Source: Candidatus Woesearchaeota archaeon
GTDB taxonomy: Archaea; Nanobdellota; Nanobdellia; SCGC-AAA011-G17; JAGVZY01
DNA: 59,716 nucleotides
Reading direction: 5' to 3'
NCBI GenBank assembly: GCA_018302225.1
Contig: JAGVZY010000013.1
Coordinates: 1 to 59,716, forward strand
Below are positions 1-7,528 of this stretch, piece after piece; position 1 is the stretch's first letter, and each line of letters begins with the position of its first letter. A program made the translations under genes and the position numbers. The notes under the pieces were generated by a model that saw nothing but the letters and a program-made list of their open reading frames with translations, ran no database searches and was not told the origin of the DNA.

Positions 1-45
1 TTATATTTAAGACAAGAAAAATGTTTCCCAAAAACTACGAAGGAG

Positions 46-93
46 GTCGAAATTCCACTACAGACTAAAGTCTGTTAAGAGTTTCCTTTCGAC
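46..93. other. Nested inverted repeat upstream of endA
   Basis: A 7-base arm (GTCGAAA, 46-52) is exactly complementary to TTTCGAC at 87-93. The enclosed segment holds a second perfect hairpin, CAGACT/AGTCTG at 61-74. A GGAGG-like string (42-46) precedes it. The two-tier stem could be a small structured RNA, the end of an upstream transcript, or chance in AT-rich DNA. No coding frame was found here. Confidence 0.3.
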
Positions 94-118
94 AAGAATC
101 AAAAAAACCTAAGAAATG

Positions 119-127
119 TTTATAAAG
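119..127 (+). promoter_or_regulatory. TATA box for endA
   Basis: TTTATAAAG lies 21-30 nt before the endA ATG at 149. That spacing puts the transcription start almost on the start codon, so a leaderless mRNA is likely, in keeping with the absence of a Shine-Dalgarno site. Confidence 0.5.
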
Positions 128-148
128 CATATACTTCATTTTTAAATT

Positions 149-661
149 ATGAAAGGAGAATTAATCAAAGAAATAGTATTTATAGAATCTTCAGATGAAG
201 CTAGAGAATTATATAATCAAGGTAGATTTGGAGAATTAGTAGACAACAAATATCATTATTCTTTAGTTGAAGCCTTATACATGTTAGAAAGAAAAAAATT
301 AGAAATTACTCAAAAATCAAAAGAATTAACTTACGAAACTTTTCTAAAATTATGTAAAAAAATAGATCCAAACTTTTGGATACGATATTGTGTTTATAGG
401 GATTTAAGAAAAAGAGGATATATAGTTAAAACTGCATTAAAATTTGGTGCAGATTTTAGAGTATATGATAGGGGAATTAAACCTGGTGAAGACCATGCAA
501 AATGGATTGTTTATCCAGTTCACGAAAGCACAGCTTTAACATGGTATGATTTTGCAGCAAAAAATAGAGTTGCACATTCAACAAAAAAAAGATTATTAAT
601 TGGAATTGTTGATGAAGAGTCAGATGTAACTTATTACGAAATCAATTGGAAAAGACCTTAG
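149..661 (+). CDS. endA: tRNA-splicing endonuclease EndA
   Basis: Cuts pre-tRNA introns at bulge-helix-bulge motifs. The 170-aa length fits the single-unit archaeal form that assembles as a homotetramer. The C-terminal nuclease domain is clear: YIVKTALKFGADFRVYD (about 91-107) supplies the catalytic tyrosine (Y106), EDHAKWIVYPV supplies the histidine (H116), and STKKRLLIGIVD supplies the lysine (K146/K147). The N-terminal third is the usual small mixed domain. Two substrates are visible in the same window: the interrupted tRNA-Ala at 5924-6014 and tRNA-Phe at 44465-44568, the latter with an intron at an unusual position. A TATA box just upstream suggests a leaderless transcript. Family assignment is very secure; the oligomer type is inferred from length alone. 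Confidence 0.93.
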   Translation: MKGELIKEIVFIESSDEARELYNQGRFGELVDNKYHYSLVEALYMLERKKLEITQKSKELTYETFLKLCKKIDPNFWIRYCVYRDLRKRGYIVKTALKFGADFRVYDRGIKPGEDHAKWIVYPVHESTALTWYDFAAKNRVAHSTKKRLLIGIVDEESDVTYYEINWKRP

Positions 662-757
662 TTTATAAATAAAATATTTAAACCTAGTTTTAAAAGGCAA
701 AAAACAAAAAACTATTTAAATAAGAAATCAATTTATAAATAAAAAGAGGATGATACA

Positions 758-1114
758 GTGAACAAAGGATTAATATTATTAACATTAGTAATAACTTCTA
801 TTAGTTTGTTTGGTATCTTGACAGTAAGTCAATTAGGTTCTGTTACAGGTATGGTTGTAGGAGATTTAGAACCTACAGATTCAAACATTTTAGTTATAGC
901 TTTAATCTTGGGTGGTTTATTAGGTTCGGTATATGCTGGTAATTATGTTTATAGTTTAATGTCTACAGACGAATTAGACGAACAATTAGATATTTATACT
1001 TCTCAAGCATTAGATAGTGGTTATTCCAAAGAATTCGTTACTTTTAAACTCTTAAACGCTGGTTGGCCTAAAGAAAAAATAAGTAACTCTTTCAAAAGAG
1101 TAAAACTTTTATAG
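758..1114 (+). CDS. Small membrane protein with UBA-like C-terminal helix
   Basis: A 118-aa protein not assignable to a named family. It starts at GTG 758, chosen because a Shine-Dalgarno-like GAGGATGAT lies just before it. An N-terminal hydrophobic helix (about 4-34, possibly a signal anchor) and a second helix (about 44-67) flank a short loop, so it probably spans the membrane twice. The last 45 residues form a soluble helical segment with LLNAGWPKEKI, a pattern resembling the UBA/CUE-like 'LL..GW....I' helix. The same pattern occurs in another small membrane protein at 44675-45070. The function is unknown; a peptide-binding membrane adaptor is only a guess. Confidence 0.7.
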   Translation: MNKGLILLTLVITSISLFGILTVSQLGSVTGMVVGDLEPTDSNILVIALILGGLLGSVYAGNYVYSLMSTDELDEQLDIYTSQALDSGYSKEFVTFKLLNAGWPKEKISNSFKRVKLL

Positions 1115-1136
1115 TCTTAACTTCTTGAATTTTAAT

Positions 1137-2360
1137 ATGATTATTAGTACTACTCCTAAAATTAAACCAGAAAGTATGGGTAATAAAAGAGATAGATTAT
1201 TAGAATATATAAAAAGAACTGGCCCTATTTTACCTATGCAAGCTGCAAATGAAATAGGTGTTAATTCTGTTTTTGCAGGTGCAATGCTTTCAGAACTATC
1301 TCAAACAGGAAAATTAAAAATAACTACAGTAAAAAAAGGCGGCTCACCTTTTTATTATGCTCCTGGAGACGAGCAAAAATTAATTCCTCTTTCTCAATAT
1401 CTAAATGAAAAAGATAAAGTTGTTTTTGAAAATCTAAAAGTAAAAAAAGTAATGTTTGATTCTGCACTAACGCCCTTAGAAAGAGTTTCACTAAGACAAA
1501 TGAAAGACTATGCAGTTCCAATTCCAATAGAAGATAAATTATTTTGGAGATTTTATTTAGTTGAAGAACAAGAAGCATTAAAATCTATTCAAGAGTTGTC
1601 TAACTTAGCAGACAAGGTTCTTCCAAAATTACCTTCTTCAGGCGTAATAAGTGTTAATTCCTTAGGTATAGAAGTAAAATCCCCAGAACCAAAACTTTCA
1701 GACAGAGAACAATTCTTAGAACAATTTAAAGAAAAATATGATGAACATGTTAAAAATTCAACAACTAAAATAACACAAGAACTCGAAGATTTAAAAAAAT
1801 CTGAAAAAATAACCCTTCCAAAACATCAAGAAAAAGAAAGATCTTTAGAAAGAGAAAAAACAATTGCAGACAAAGAAAGAGAATTAGCAGAAAAAGAAAG
1901 AAAAATTGCTGAAAAAGAAAGACTTCTTGCAGAAGCAGAAAAACCAAAAGAAGAACACATTACAAAAAAGCCGGGCAGAAAAAAGAAAGTTATTATAACT
2001 CCTGATCAAACTTCTTTTATAGAAACTCCAGAGGATAAAATTATACTCCATCCTACCATTGATAATAAAGATTTAAGAGATTTTTTAACACAAAACAAAG
2101 TTCAAGTATTTAACAAAACTATTGTTTCAGACAAAGAAATTGATGTAGAAGCAAAAATACCTTTAGAATTAGGTATGATGAGCTTTTTTATCAAATATCT
2201 AAACAAATCAAAGATTAGTGAAACTGACTTAAGTTTAGCATGGTCTCAAGCAATATCTAAATCCATGCCTTTGCTTTTAATAAGTCATGGAACCCTTGCT
2301 AAAAAAGCTGAAAATCTGCTAGAAACTAGATTTAAAGGGACAATATTTAAAAAGCTTTGA
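1137..2360 (+). CDS. Winged-helix / coiled-coil protein of unknown function
   Basis: About 407 aa from ATG 1137; an upstream in-frame TTG at 1125 is less likely. Residues about 16-65 look like a winged helix (KRDRLLEYIKRTGPILPMQ, then a recognition helix and a beta wing with GGSPFYY). A middle region (about 70-160) is mixed. Residues about 180-270 are a highly charged coiled coil rich in Lys/Glu heptads (REKTIADKERELAEKERK). A globular C-terminal domain follows (about 300-407). No signal peptide is seen. Such wHTH-coiled-coil proteins recur in DPANN genomes without assigned function. It overlaps or abuts the downstream methylase gene, suggesting co-transcription. Confidence 0.75.
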   Translation: MIISTTPKIKPESMGNKRDRLLEYIKRTGPILPMQAANEIGVNSVFAGAMLSELSQTGKLKITTVKKGGSPFYYAPGDEQKLIPLSQYLNEKDKVVFENLKVKKVMFDSALTPLERVSLRQMKDYAVPIPIEDKLFWRFYLVEEQEALKSIQELSNLADKVLPKLPSSGVISVNSLGIEVKSPEPKLSDREQFLEQFKEKYDEHVKNSTTKITQELEDLKKSEKITLPKHQEKERSLEREKTIADKERELAEKERKIAEKERLLAEAEKPKEEHITKKPGRKKKVIITPDQTSFIETPEDKIILHPTIDNKDLRDFLTQNKVQVFNKTIVSDKEIDVEAKIPLELGMMSFFIKYLNKSKISETDLSLAWSQAISKSMPLLLISHGTLAKKAENLLETRFKGTIFKKL

Positions 2361-2374
2361 CTTTATTTCTTAGT

Positions 2375-3475
2375 ATGCTTAAAAGATACCTATTTATTTT
2401 AGGAAGAGATTCAGAATTATCTAAATTAGAACTATTTGCTTTACTTAATAGACTAAATATAAAATTCTCAATAAATCAAAATTCAAAAGAATTTGTTGTT
2501 TTTGACATAGACAATTTTAATTCACAACAATTCATAAATTATTCTGGCGGAATAGTTAAAATAGCAGAAAAAATAGACTTAAAAAATTATTTTTATGAAG
2601 GAACTGAAAAAAATATTAATTATGGTATTAGTATTTTAGGAAATCCTGGAGAAGAATTTATAAACAAAACTATTTCAATTTTAAAAAATAAATATCATGA
2701 AGAAAAACTAAAAGCCTCAATAAAAACTCCTAAATTTAGATTATTTACTCCTTTAGATATAAAAACAAAATCCTTAGAAGATTTTATTATTTTAAACAAA
2801 GAAATTTACAAAACTAAAACTATTTCAGAACCTTATTTATACAAAGAACGTGATGATAAAAGACCTGAAAAAAACTTTGTTGTTCAAACAAGTATAAGAC
2901 TAGCAAAGATTTTAGTAAATATTTCTAATGCAAAAACAAACCTATTAGACCCTTTCTGTGGTTATGGGACCATTTTACAAGAAGCAATGTTAAATAATCT
3001 TGATGTTTATGGTTTTGAGTTAGACGAAAAAGTTTCTAAAGCCTGTATAAAAAATCTTGAATGGATTAAATCTAAATATAAACTAAATTCGAAATTTAAT
3101 ATTTATAATTTCCCAAACTCAAGAGTTAAAAGATATTTAAATCCAAAATCAATAGACGCAGTAGTTACAGAGCCAAACATGGGCCCTTATTTTGTTAAAG
3201 TTCCCTCTCAATCAAAAGCAATAAGTGTTATGCAAGAACTTGAAAGATCTTATTCCATTTTGTTTGACTCTTTGCCTTTTATCTTAAAAAAAGACTCTTT
3301 AGTAGTTATTCTTATTCCAGAGTTACGTTCCAAAGCGGGTAAAATTCGATTAAACATAAAATCGATTATTAAATCTAGTTTTATACCTCTTTCTGAAAAA
3401 TATGGTGTTAAATTGCCTTTAAGAATAAAAGGGCAGGTTTTTGATAGATATCTTTACATATTAAAACCTATTTAA
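2375..3475 (+). CDS. Trm11/TrmG10-like RNA methyltransferase
   Basis: A Rossmann-fold methyltransferase of the archaeal THUMP/Trm11 (COG1041) group, expected to methylate a guanine N2 in tRNA. ATG 2375 is preferred over an upstream TTG that overlaps the previous stop. The N-terminal half (1-150) starts with YLFILGRDSELSKLE, typical of this group. The SAM-binding motif LLDPFCGYGTILQEA sits at about 190-204. The catalytic region reads TEPNMGPYF (about 265-273) instead of the usual (N/D)PP(Y/F), so the key Asp/Asn and first Pro are altered to Glu-Pro-Asn. Substrate and activity are therefore less certain than the family assignment. Confidence 0.75.
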   Translation: MLKRYLFILGRDSELSKLELFALLNRLNIKFSINQNSKEFVVFDIDNFNSQQFINYSGGIVKIAEKIDLKNYFYEGTEKNINYGISILGNPGEEFINKTISILKNKYHEEKLKASIKTPKFRLFTPLDIKTKSLEDFIILNKEIYKTKTISEPYLYKERDDKRPEKNFVVQTSIRLAKILVNISNAKTNLLDPFCGYGTILQEAMLNNLDVYGFELDEKVSKACIKNLEWIKSKYKLNSKFNIYNFPNSRVKRYLNPKSIDAVVTEPNMGPYFVKVPSQSKAISVMQELERSYSILFDSLPFILKKDSLVVILIPELRSKAGKIRLNIKSIIKSSFIPLSEKYGVKLPLRIKGQVFDRYLYILKPI

Positions 3476-3501
3476 AGAAACTAAGCCGACCAAAGCGTAA
3501 T

Positions 3502-3511
3502 GTTTATATAC
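3502..3511 (+). promoter_or_regulatory. TATA box for rps17e
   Basis: GTTTATATAC lies 25-34 nt before ATG 3536, the archaeal TATA-to-start distance of a leaderless gene. An upstream in-frame ATG at 3500 sits on this box, so it cannot be the real start. Confidence 0.55.
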
Positions 3512-3535
3512 TTGTTTTATGGGTTTTTAACTTAT

Positions 3536-3733
3536 ATGGGTAGAATTAAAACAATGCTTGTAAAACGTGTATCTAATGAGGTTTTGGCTAGATATAAAGA
3601 CAAACTTACTTCTGAATTTAGTCATAATAAATCTAAACTGCCTGATTTAGTAGATGTTAAAAATAAGAAACTTAGAAATATACTTGCTGGCTATTTAACT
3701 AAAAAAATTAAAAAAGCAAACAAAGCAAAGTAA
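3536..3733 (+). CDS. rps17e: Ribosomal protein S17e
   Basis: A 65-aa archaeal/eukaryotic small-subunit protein. The sequence runs MGRIKTMLVKRVSNEVL, then LTSEFSHNKSKLPDLVD and KLRNILAGYLTKKIKK, matching S17e throughout. The start is set at ATG 3536, where family homology begins; the twelve residues encoded upstream are hydrophobic, unlike the family, and lie over the promoter. Alba follows on the same strand with its own Shine-Dalgarno site. Confidence 0.9.
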   Translation: MGRIKTMLVKRVSNEVLARYKDKLTSEFSHNKSKLPDLVDVKNKKLRNILAGYLTKKIKKANKAK

Positions 3734-3800
3734 TATTAAGAAGTATAACCTTAAAATTTAAAGAATACATTGACTTTATAGACTTAAGTAGGAGGCAAAA

Positions 3801-4085
3801 ATGACAGAAGACAACCATGTAGTATATATTGGTGGAAAGCCATTTATGAATTACGTGACTGGAGTTGTAATGCAATTCACAACTCAAGGTGCAGATGAAG
3901 TTGTAGTAAAAGCACGTGGAAGATTTATTAGTAGAGCAGTAGATGTGGCAGAAGTTGCAACAAAAAGATTTCTAGACGGACAAGTTGTGGTAAAAAATGT
4001 TGCAATAAATTCAGAAGAATTTGAAAATAAAGAAAAAAAGAAAGTAAGAGTTAGTACAGTTGAAATATTTTTGAATAGAAAATAA
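3801..4085 (+). CDS. albA: Alba DNA/RNA-binding chromatin protein
   Basis: A 94-aa Alba-fold protein that coats DNA and RNA as a dimer. Recognisable segments are VYIGGKPFMNYVTGVVMQF (the N-terminal Lys/Gly strand-loop), VVVKARGRFISRAVDVAEVA (about 35-53) and a C-terminal beta hairpin ending STVEIFLNRK. The nucleic-acid-binding lysine region is KPFMNYV. A strong Shine-Dalgarno (AGGAGGC, 3791-3797) fixes the start. With the histone at 51084 the window encodes two chromatin protein families. Confidence 0.92.
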   Translation: MTEDNHVVYIGGKPFMNYVTGVVMQFTTQGADEVVVKARGRFISRAVDVAEVATKRFLDGQVVVKNVAINSEEFENKEKKKVRVSTVEIFLNRK

Positions 4086-4106
4086 ATTCTTTTTATTTTT
4101 GCATTT

Positions 4107-4991
4107 TTAAATTACTCTAAATGAATAAAACTTTTCAAATGGATTTAAAGGATTTTTACTTCCAAAAATTCCATCTTCAACTAATAAATCAATTAATTTT
4201 CCACAATTGAAATTCATTCTTGGCAAATTTGTACCCCCATAATAAAGATTAACTTTTTGATATTCTTTCCCAATATGTTTTTTAGCAATTTGTTGGGGGA
4301 TAAAATTATTATTATTTTTTATCTTGTTAAACATAATAATTGCTTTTTCATAATAGTTATAGTTATTCCTGTTATTAACTCTGGTAGTTCTTGTGTCCCA
4401 ATTGTCTATTTTGCCCAATAGCCTAGATAAAACCTCAATTTCAGGAGTAGACCCATTTATTCCATAAGGATAAGATTTCGGCTGATAAAGATGGTGTCTC
4501 AATGCAATTTCTGCAGAAGTTTCGTTTATACTTTTTATAATATCTCTTGACTTTTCTACATGTCCCCTAAGTAAAATAATCTCTTCCTCAGTAAGATCGG
4601 TTTTTGTGATAAGTTCTGGAAATTCTCTTTTCCCTACATCATGCAATAAACTTGCAATATAAAATATTTGTTGATACTTTTTGAAATTACTATCCGTATA
4701 ATTTTTTATCTGTCCTATAAACACCACGGGTTCTATCTTTTTTAAATAATCTGTAATCTTAAGAGCATAGCATCCGCATCTAAGCGAATGAAGATAATGG
4801 GTTGGATAGTTTTCAAGTTGAATAATTTCACTTTTAAGTCTCCCTCCTAGTTCACTTTCTATGTCTAAATAAGAATTTATTTCTAAAAAATTTCTCATTT
4901 CAAGTTCATCTTTAAGAATAAGTCCTTTTTTACCATAGATTTTCTCTAATTCTGCTCTTCTCAAATCTAAGTTCCTAATATTCTCGACCAT
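4107..4991 (-). CDS. HD-GYP-like phosphohydrolase domain protein
   Basis: A 294-aa protein with a metal-dependent HD domain. Motifs in order: H68 (YLHSLRCG), LLHDVGK (H117/D118), RGHVEKSRDII (H144), LRHH (H166/H167), then PKSYPYGINGSTPEIEVLSR and DNWDTRTTR. This order resembles HD-GYP proteins, where 'HHE..dG.GYP.g..g' follows the HD pair, but the signature is degenerate here (HHLYQPKSYPYG). HD-GYP enzymes classically hydrolyse cyclic dinucleotides; whether this one does is unknown. A general nucleotide phosphohydrolase is the alternative. No membrane or sensor domain is visible. It is convergent with alba. Confidence 0.7.
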   Translation of the reverse strand: MVENIRNLDLRRAELEKIYGKKGLILKDELEMRNFLEINSYLDIESELGGRLKSEIIQLENYPTHYLHSLRCGCYALKITDYLKKIEPVVFIGQIKNYTDSNFKKYQQIFYIASLLHDVGKREFPELITKTDLTEEEIILLRGHVEKSRDIIKSINETSAEIALRHHLYQPKSYPYGINGSTPEIEVLSRLLGKIDNWDTRTTRVNNRNNYNYYEKAIIMFNKIKNNNNFIPQQIAKKHIGKEYQKVNLYYGGTNLPRMNFNCGKLIDLLVEDGIFGSKNPLNPFEKFYSFRVI

Positions 4992-5050
4992 ATTCGAGCT
5001 TTGTTTTTAAAGCCTTAAAAATCCTTTCTTTTATTTATAAGCAAAGAGAA

Positions 5051-5121
5051 TGCCACTGGAGAGAGTTGAACTCCCGTTACGGGCTCATGAGACCCGAGTT
5101 CTACCGTTAAACCACAGTGGC
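5051..5121 (-). tRNA. tRNA with CAT anticodon (elongator Met or Ile2)
   Basis: The cloverleaf folds fully on the minus strand: acceptor GCCACTG/CAGTGGC (7 bp), D stem GTTT/GAAC, anticodon stem CGGGT/GCCCG with loop CTCATGA, a 4-nt variable loop, T stem GGGAG/CTCTC with loop TTCAACT, discriminator A. The anticodon is CAT. The first pair is G1-C72, unlike the A1-U72 of archaeal initiator tRNA, so this is elongator Met or the agmatidine-modified Ile2 tRNA; sequence alone does not decide. No intron. CCA is not encoded. Confidence 0.9.
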
Positions 5122-5265
5122 TTATATCTTAAAAGTAAAGTTAGATGTAGGGTTTTTAAAGATTATCCTTAAATTTTAAGAAAACGTTACATTTTAAAAA
5201 ATAAAAACCCACCCACCTAATACCCTGACAGACCATTTTCAACAACAAAACATATCAGTTTAGTT

Positions 5266-5430
5266 TTATTGTTCTGAGCTTCCTTCAGATTTTTCATCTT
5301 TAGGAGTTTCAGTTTTTTCATCCTTTTGCTCAGTTGAACTTTCATCGTTATTTTGTTCTGATGAATCTTCAGCAGGGGTTGAATCTGCTGGTTGTTCAGT
5401 CGAAGCATCTTTTTGTTCTTCTTCGCTCAT
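5266..5430 (-). CDS. Small acidic low-complexity protein
   Basis: A 54-aa frame starting MSEEEQKDASTEQPAD and ending SEGSSEQ, composed almost only of Glu, Asp, Ser, Thr, Gln and Lys. It sits between the HIT gene and the tRNA on the same strand. An overlapping minus-strand frame at 5217-5408 is also open, but its Lys/Leu/Asn mix looks like a shadow. Intrinsically disordered acidic tails of this kind are common in this window. Function unknown; it may be a real peptide or a decayed C-terminus. Confidence 0.45.
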   Translation of the reverse strand: MSEEEQKDASTEQPADSTPAEDSSEQNNDESSTEQKDEKTETPKDEKSEGSSEQ

Positions 5431-5489
5431 TGTAATAACATTAAGAATTAAAATCTTTATAAAATTTTTGTCACTATCATATAAAGTAC

Positions 5490-5909
5490 TTATCGGATAC
5501 TATCCATTCTTTTACTTAAACTCACAACATAATTCTTCATATCTTTCTCATCTGCATAGAATGTAGTTTTCCAATCATATTTATGCCCATCAGTGCTATA
5601 CCTGGGGATTACATGAAAGTGAATATGATTTACTATCTGCCCACTTGCTTTTCCATTATTTTGAGTAATTGTTACTCCATCACAAGTTTGTTTCAATGCC
5701 TTTGCAGTTTTCTGAACTACAGAAATTAATTTTTTTAATCTATCTTCAGAAATTTCAAATAGATTCTCATAATGTTCTTTTGTAATAACTAAACAATGTC
5801 CTTTATTTACAGGTTTAATGTCTAACATAACTAAACAAAAATCATCTTCATAAATAATTGCTGCAGGAACTTCTTTTTTTACAATTTTGCAAAATATACA
5901 ATCTATCAT
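5490..5909 (-). CDS. HIT-family nucleotide hydrolase
   Basis: A 139-aa histidine-triad protein that hydrolyses nucleoside phosphoramidates or dinucleotide-type substrates. The N-terminus CIFCKIVKKEVPAAIIYEDD is the HINT-like opening with two Cys; the catalytic triad is NHIHFHVIP (H95, H97, H99). The open frame extends upstream to 5960, but that part lies inside the tRNA-Ala gene, so ATG 5909 is taken as the start, supported by GAGG about 10 nt before it. It is the first protein gene after the tRNA on the same strand. Confidence 0.92.
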   Translation of the reverse strand: MIDCIFCKIVKKEVPAAIIYEDDFCLVMLDIKPVNKGHCLVITKEHYENLFEISEDRLKKLISVVQKTAKALKQTCDGVTITQNNGKASGQIVNHIHFHVIPRYSTDGHKYDWKTTFYADEKDMKNYVVSLSKRMDSIR

Positions 5910-5923
5910 TTGTTTTTCCTCTA

Positions 5924-6014
5924 TGGACTGACCGAGATTTGAACCCGGAAACTCTTCCATTATGGTTTTTTATTGCCATGGAAGTGTGATAAAACCCGAT
6001 TTCACTATCAGCCC
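5924..6014 (-). tRNA. tRNA-Ala(GGC) with 14-nt intron
   Basis: The minus-strand cloverleaf has acceptor GGGCTGA/TCAGTCC containing the G3-U70 pair that marks alanine tRNAs, D stem GTGA/TCAC, anticodon stem CTTCC/GGAAG, variable AGTTT, T stem CCGGG/CTCGG with loop TTCAAAT, and discriminator A. The anticodon loop is interrupted; after removing 14 nt it reads ATGGCAT with anticodon GGC. The acceptor 5' strand GGGCTGA also contains the TGA stop codon of the upstream GlyRS gene, a 7-nt overlap (6008-6014). Processing of the tRNA 5' end would cut the GlyRS message at its stop. Confidence 0.9.
5960..5973 (-). other. Intron in tRNA-Ala at position 37/38
   Basis: The loop sequence can pair ATGG (nt 32-35) with CCAT near the intron 3' end. 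This leaves CA|A and AA|T as 3-nt bulges, a bulge-helix arrangement that places cleavage after nt 37 and before nt 38. The inner part is only a short A-rich loop, so it is a relaxed rather than full bulge-helix-bulge. Confidence 0.75.
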
Positions 6015-7528
6015 TTATTTACAAGTTTTCCAGCATGCTCGAACTGAATTTCCCTATTAAACAACTTATGGATCACAGACTTAAGCTGACCTTCATCAAC
6101 CCTAATTTGTTTTTCAGTATTTCTATCTCTGATAGTTACTCCAGCATCAAAATCAATTGTGATACAAAATGGAATTCCATAAGTGGTGCTTCTCAAATAT
6201 CTTCTGCCTATACTTCCAGTTTCATCATATATAACTATAAATTCATCTTCAAGCTCTTTTTTAATTTTTTTAGCTTTTGCAATTAATTCGTCTTTTTTAA
6301 TTAAAGGATAAATAGCAATATCTATTGGTGCAGTTTGATAAGGAATCTTAAACATAGTTTTTCCTTCTTCTTTTTCCATTTTTTCATAAAATAAATCTAA
6401 CAAAGCATAAGTTGGCCTATCAGTTCCAAAAGCAATTTCTAAAACGTGTGGAATAAATTTTTCACCATTTTCTCTTTCTGCTTCTAAAGTTTGTTTAGAG
6501 AATTTTGCATGCTGCTTTAAATCATAATCAGTTCTATCATGTATACCGCAACATTCAGTCCAACCAAGACTATTAAGATTTATTTCTAAATCCCAAGCAT
6601 CATCAGCGTAGAATGCTCTTTCATCAGGATGATGTTGTCTCAATCTTATCCTGTCTTCAGGAACACCCAATTCTTTAAATTGAGTATAAGCCAGATGTAA
6701 ACACCAAGCATAAGCTTGATTTTTAAGAGTTTTATCTTTAATTGCATCGCCTAATGAAATAGGTTTTAAATCTTTTTTAGAATCTTGTAATTGATAACTC
6801 CACAAAGGAAGTTTTTCTTTTTTAACATCTTCAAATTTTTCCCATTTATTTTTTTGTATTGGATCAACATATAACTGTCCTTCTGCTTGTGTAAACTCCC
6901 TTCCTCTAATTACACTTTGTCTCGGAGAAATTTCATTTCTATATGCCTTTCCAATCTGAAAAACGCCTAATGGCATTTTCTTTCTTAAAAACATATAATA
7001 TCTTTTAAATGGTAAATAAGTTACAGTGGCAGTTTCAGGTCTTAATCCTGCATCTTTTCCAGCAACTCTTGTAAGCATCATCAAACTCTGTTTTGAAACT
7101 TCATTTCTAAATTCTGAATCACATGAAGGGCACAAAATCTTATTTTTCTTAATCTCTTTTAGCATTAGTTCATCAGACAAATGCACAGAAGACTTTCCAG
7201 TTGCTTCTTCAATTAATTTATCTGCTCTAAATTCTTTGTTACATTTACTACAAATTACAACTTTGTCAATAAAATTACCTAAATGTCCTGATGCTTCCCA
7301 AACAATATTTGGTAAAACTGTTGGACCTTCCAATTCCCAAAAATCACTTGCTTTGAATACTTTTCTAATATTATTTTCAACTTTATTCTTTAATAATTTA
7401 CCTAAAGGACCATAAGTATAAAATCCTGCTAAACCTCCGTATATTTCAGGTTCAGGACCCCATATAAAACCCTGTTCTTGTATAAAACTAGTAAATTCCC
7501 TAGTAAACTCTTCTTGTTTTTTATTCAT
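6008..7528 (-). CDS. glyS: Glycyl-tRNA synthetase
   Basis: Class II alpha2-type GlyRS, about 506 aa. The N-terminus EFTSFIQEQGFIWGPEPEIYGG and GFYTYGPLGKLLKNK is the family opening. A zinc-like pair of CxxC motifs (CSKC about 100, CPSC about 140) follows. Class II motif 2 lies in YRNEISPRQSVIRGREFTQ and motif 3 in EIAFGTDRPTYALL. The C-terminal anticodon-binding domain includes YDETGSIGRRYLRS and IDFDAGVTIRDR. ATG 7528 is chosen because GGAG sits just upstream; a further ATG at 7546 lacks a site. The start overlaps the Dph2 stop by 8 nt and the stop lies in the tRNA-Ala acceptor stem. Confidence 0.95.
   Translation of the reverse strand: MNKKQEEFTREFTSFIQEQGFIWGPEPEIYGGLAGFYTYGPLGKLLKNKVENNIRKVFKASDFWELEGPTVLPNIVWEASGHLGNFIDKVVICSKCNKEFRADKLIEEATGKSSVHLSDELMLKEIKKNKILCPSCDSEFRNEVSKQSLMMLTRVAGKDAGLRPETATVTYLPFKRYYMFLRKKMPLGVFQIGKAYRNEISPRQSVIRGREFTQAEGQLYVDPIQKNKWEKFEDVKKEKLPLWSYQLQDSKKDLKPISLGDAIKDKTLKNQAYAWCLHLAYTQFKELGVPEDRIRLRQHHPDERAFYADDAWDLEINLNSLGWTECCGIHDRTDYDLKQHAKFSKQTLEAERENGEKFIPHVLEIAFGTDRPTYALLDLFYEKMEKEEGKTMFKIPYQTAPIDIAIYPLIKKDELIAKAKKIKKELEDEFIVIYDETGSIGRRYLRSTTYGIPFCITIDFDAGVTIRDRNTEKQIRVDEGQLKSVIHKLFNREIQFEHAGKLVNKG

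Noticed and set aside
3500-3535. Twelve-residue extension of S17e
   Set aside because: It lies over the TATA box and does not resemble S17e.
5217-5408. Minus-strand 63-aa frame next to tRNA-Met
   Set aside because: An overlapping frame gives a coherent acidic peptide; this one is a Lys/Leu/Asn mixture expected of shadow frames.
5910-5960. 17-residue N-terminal extension of the HIT protein
   Set aside because: This stretch is the T arm, anticodon arm and acceptor end of tRNA-Ala; HIT homology and a GAGG site begin at 5909.
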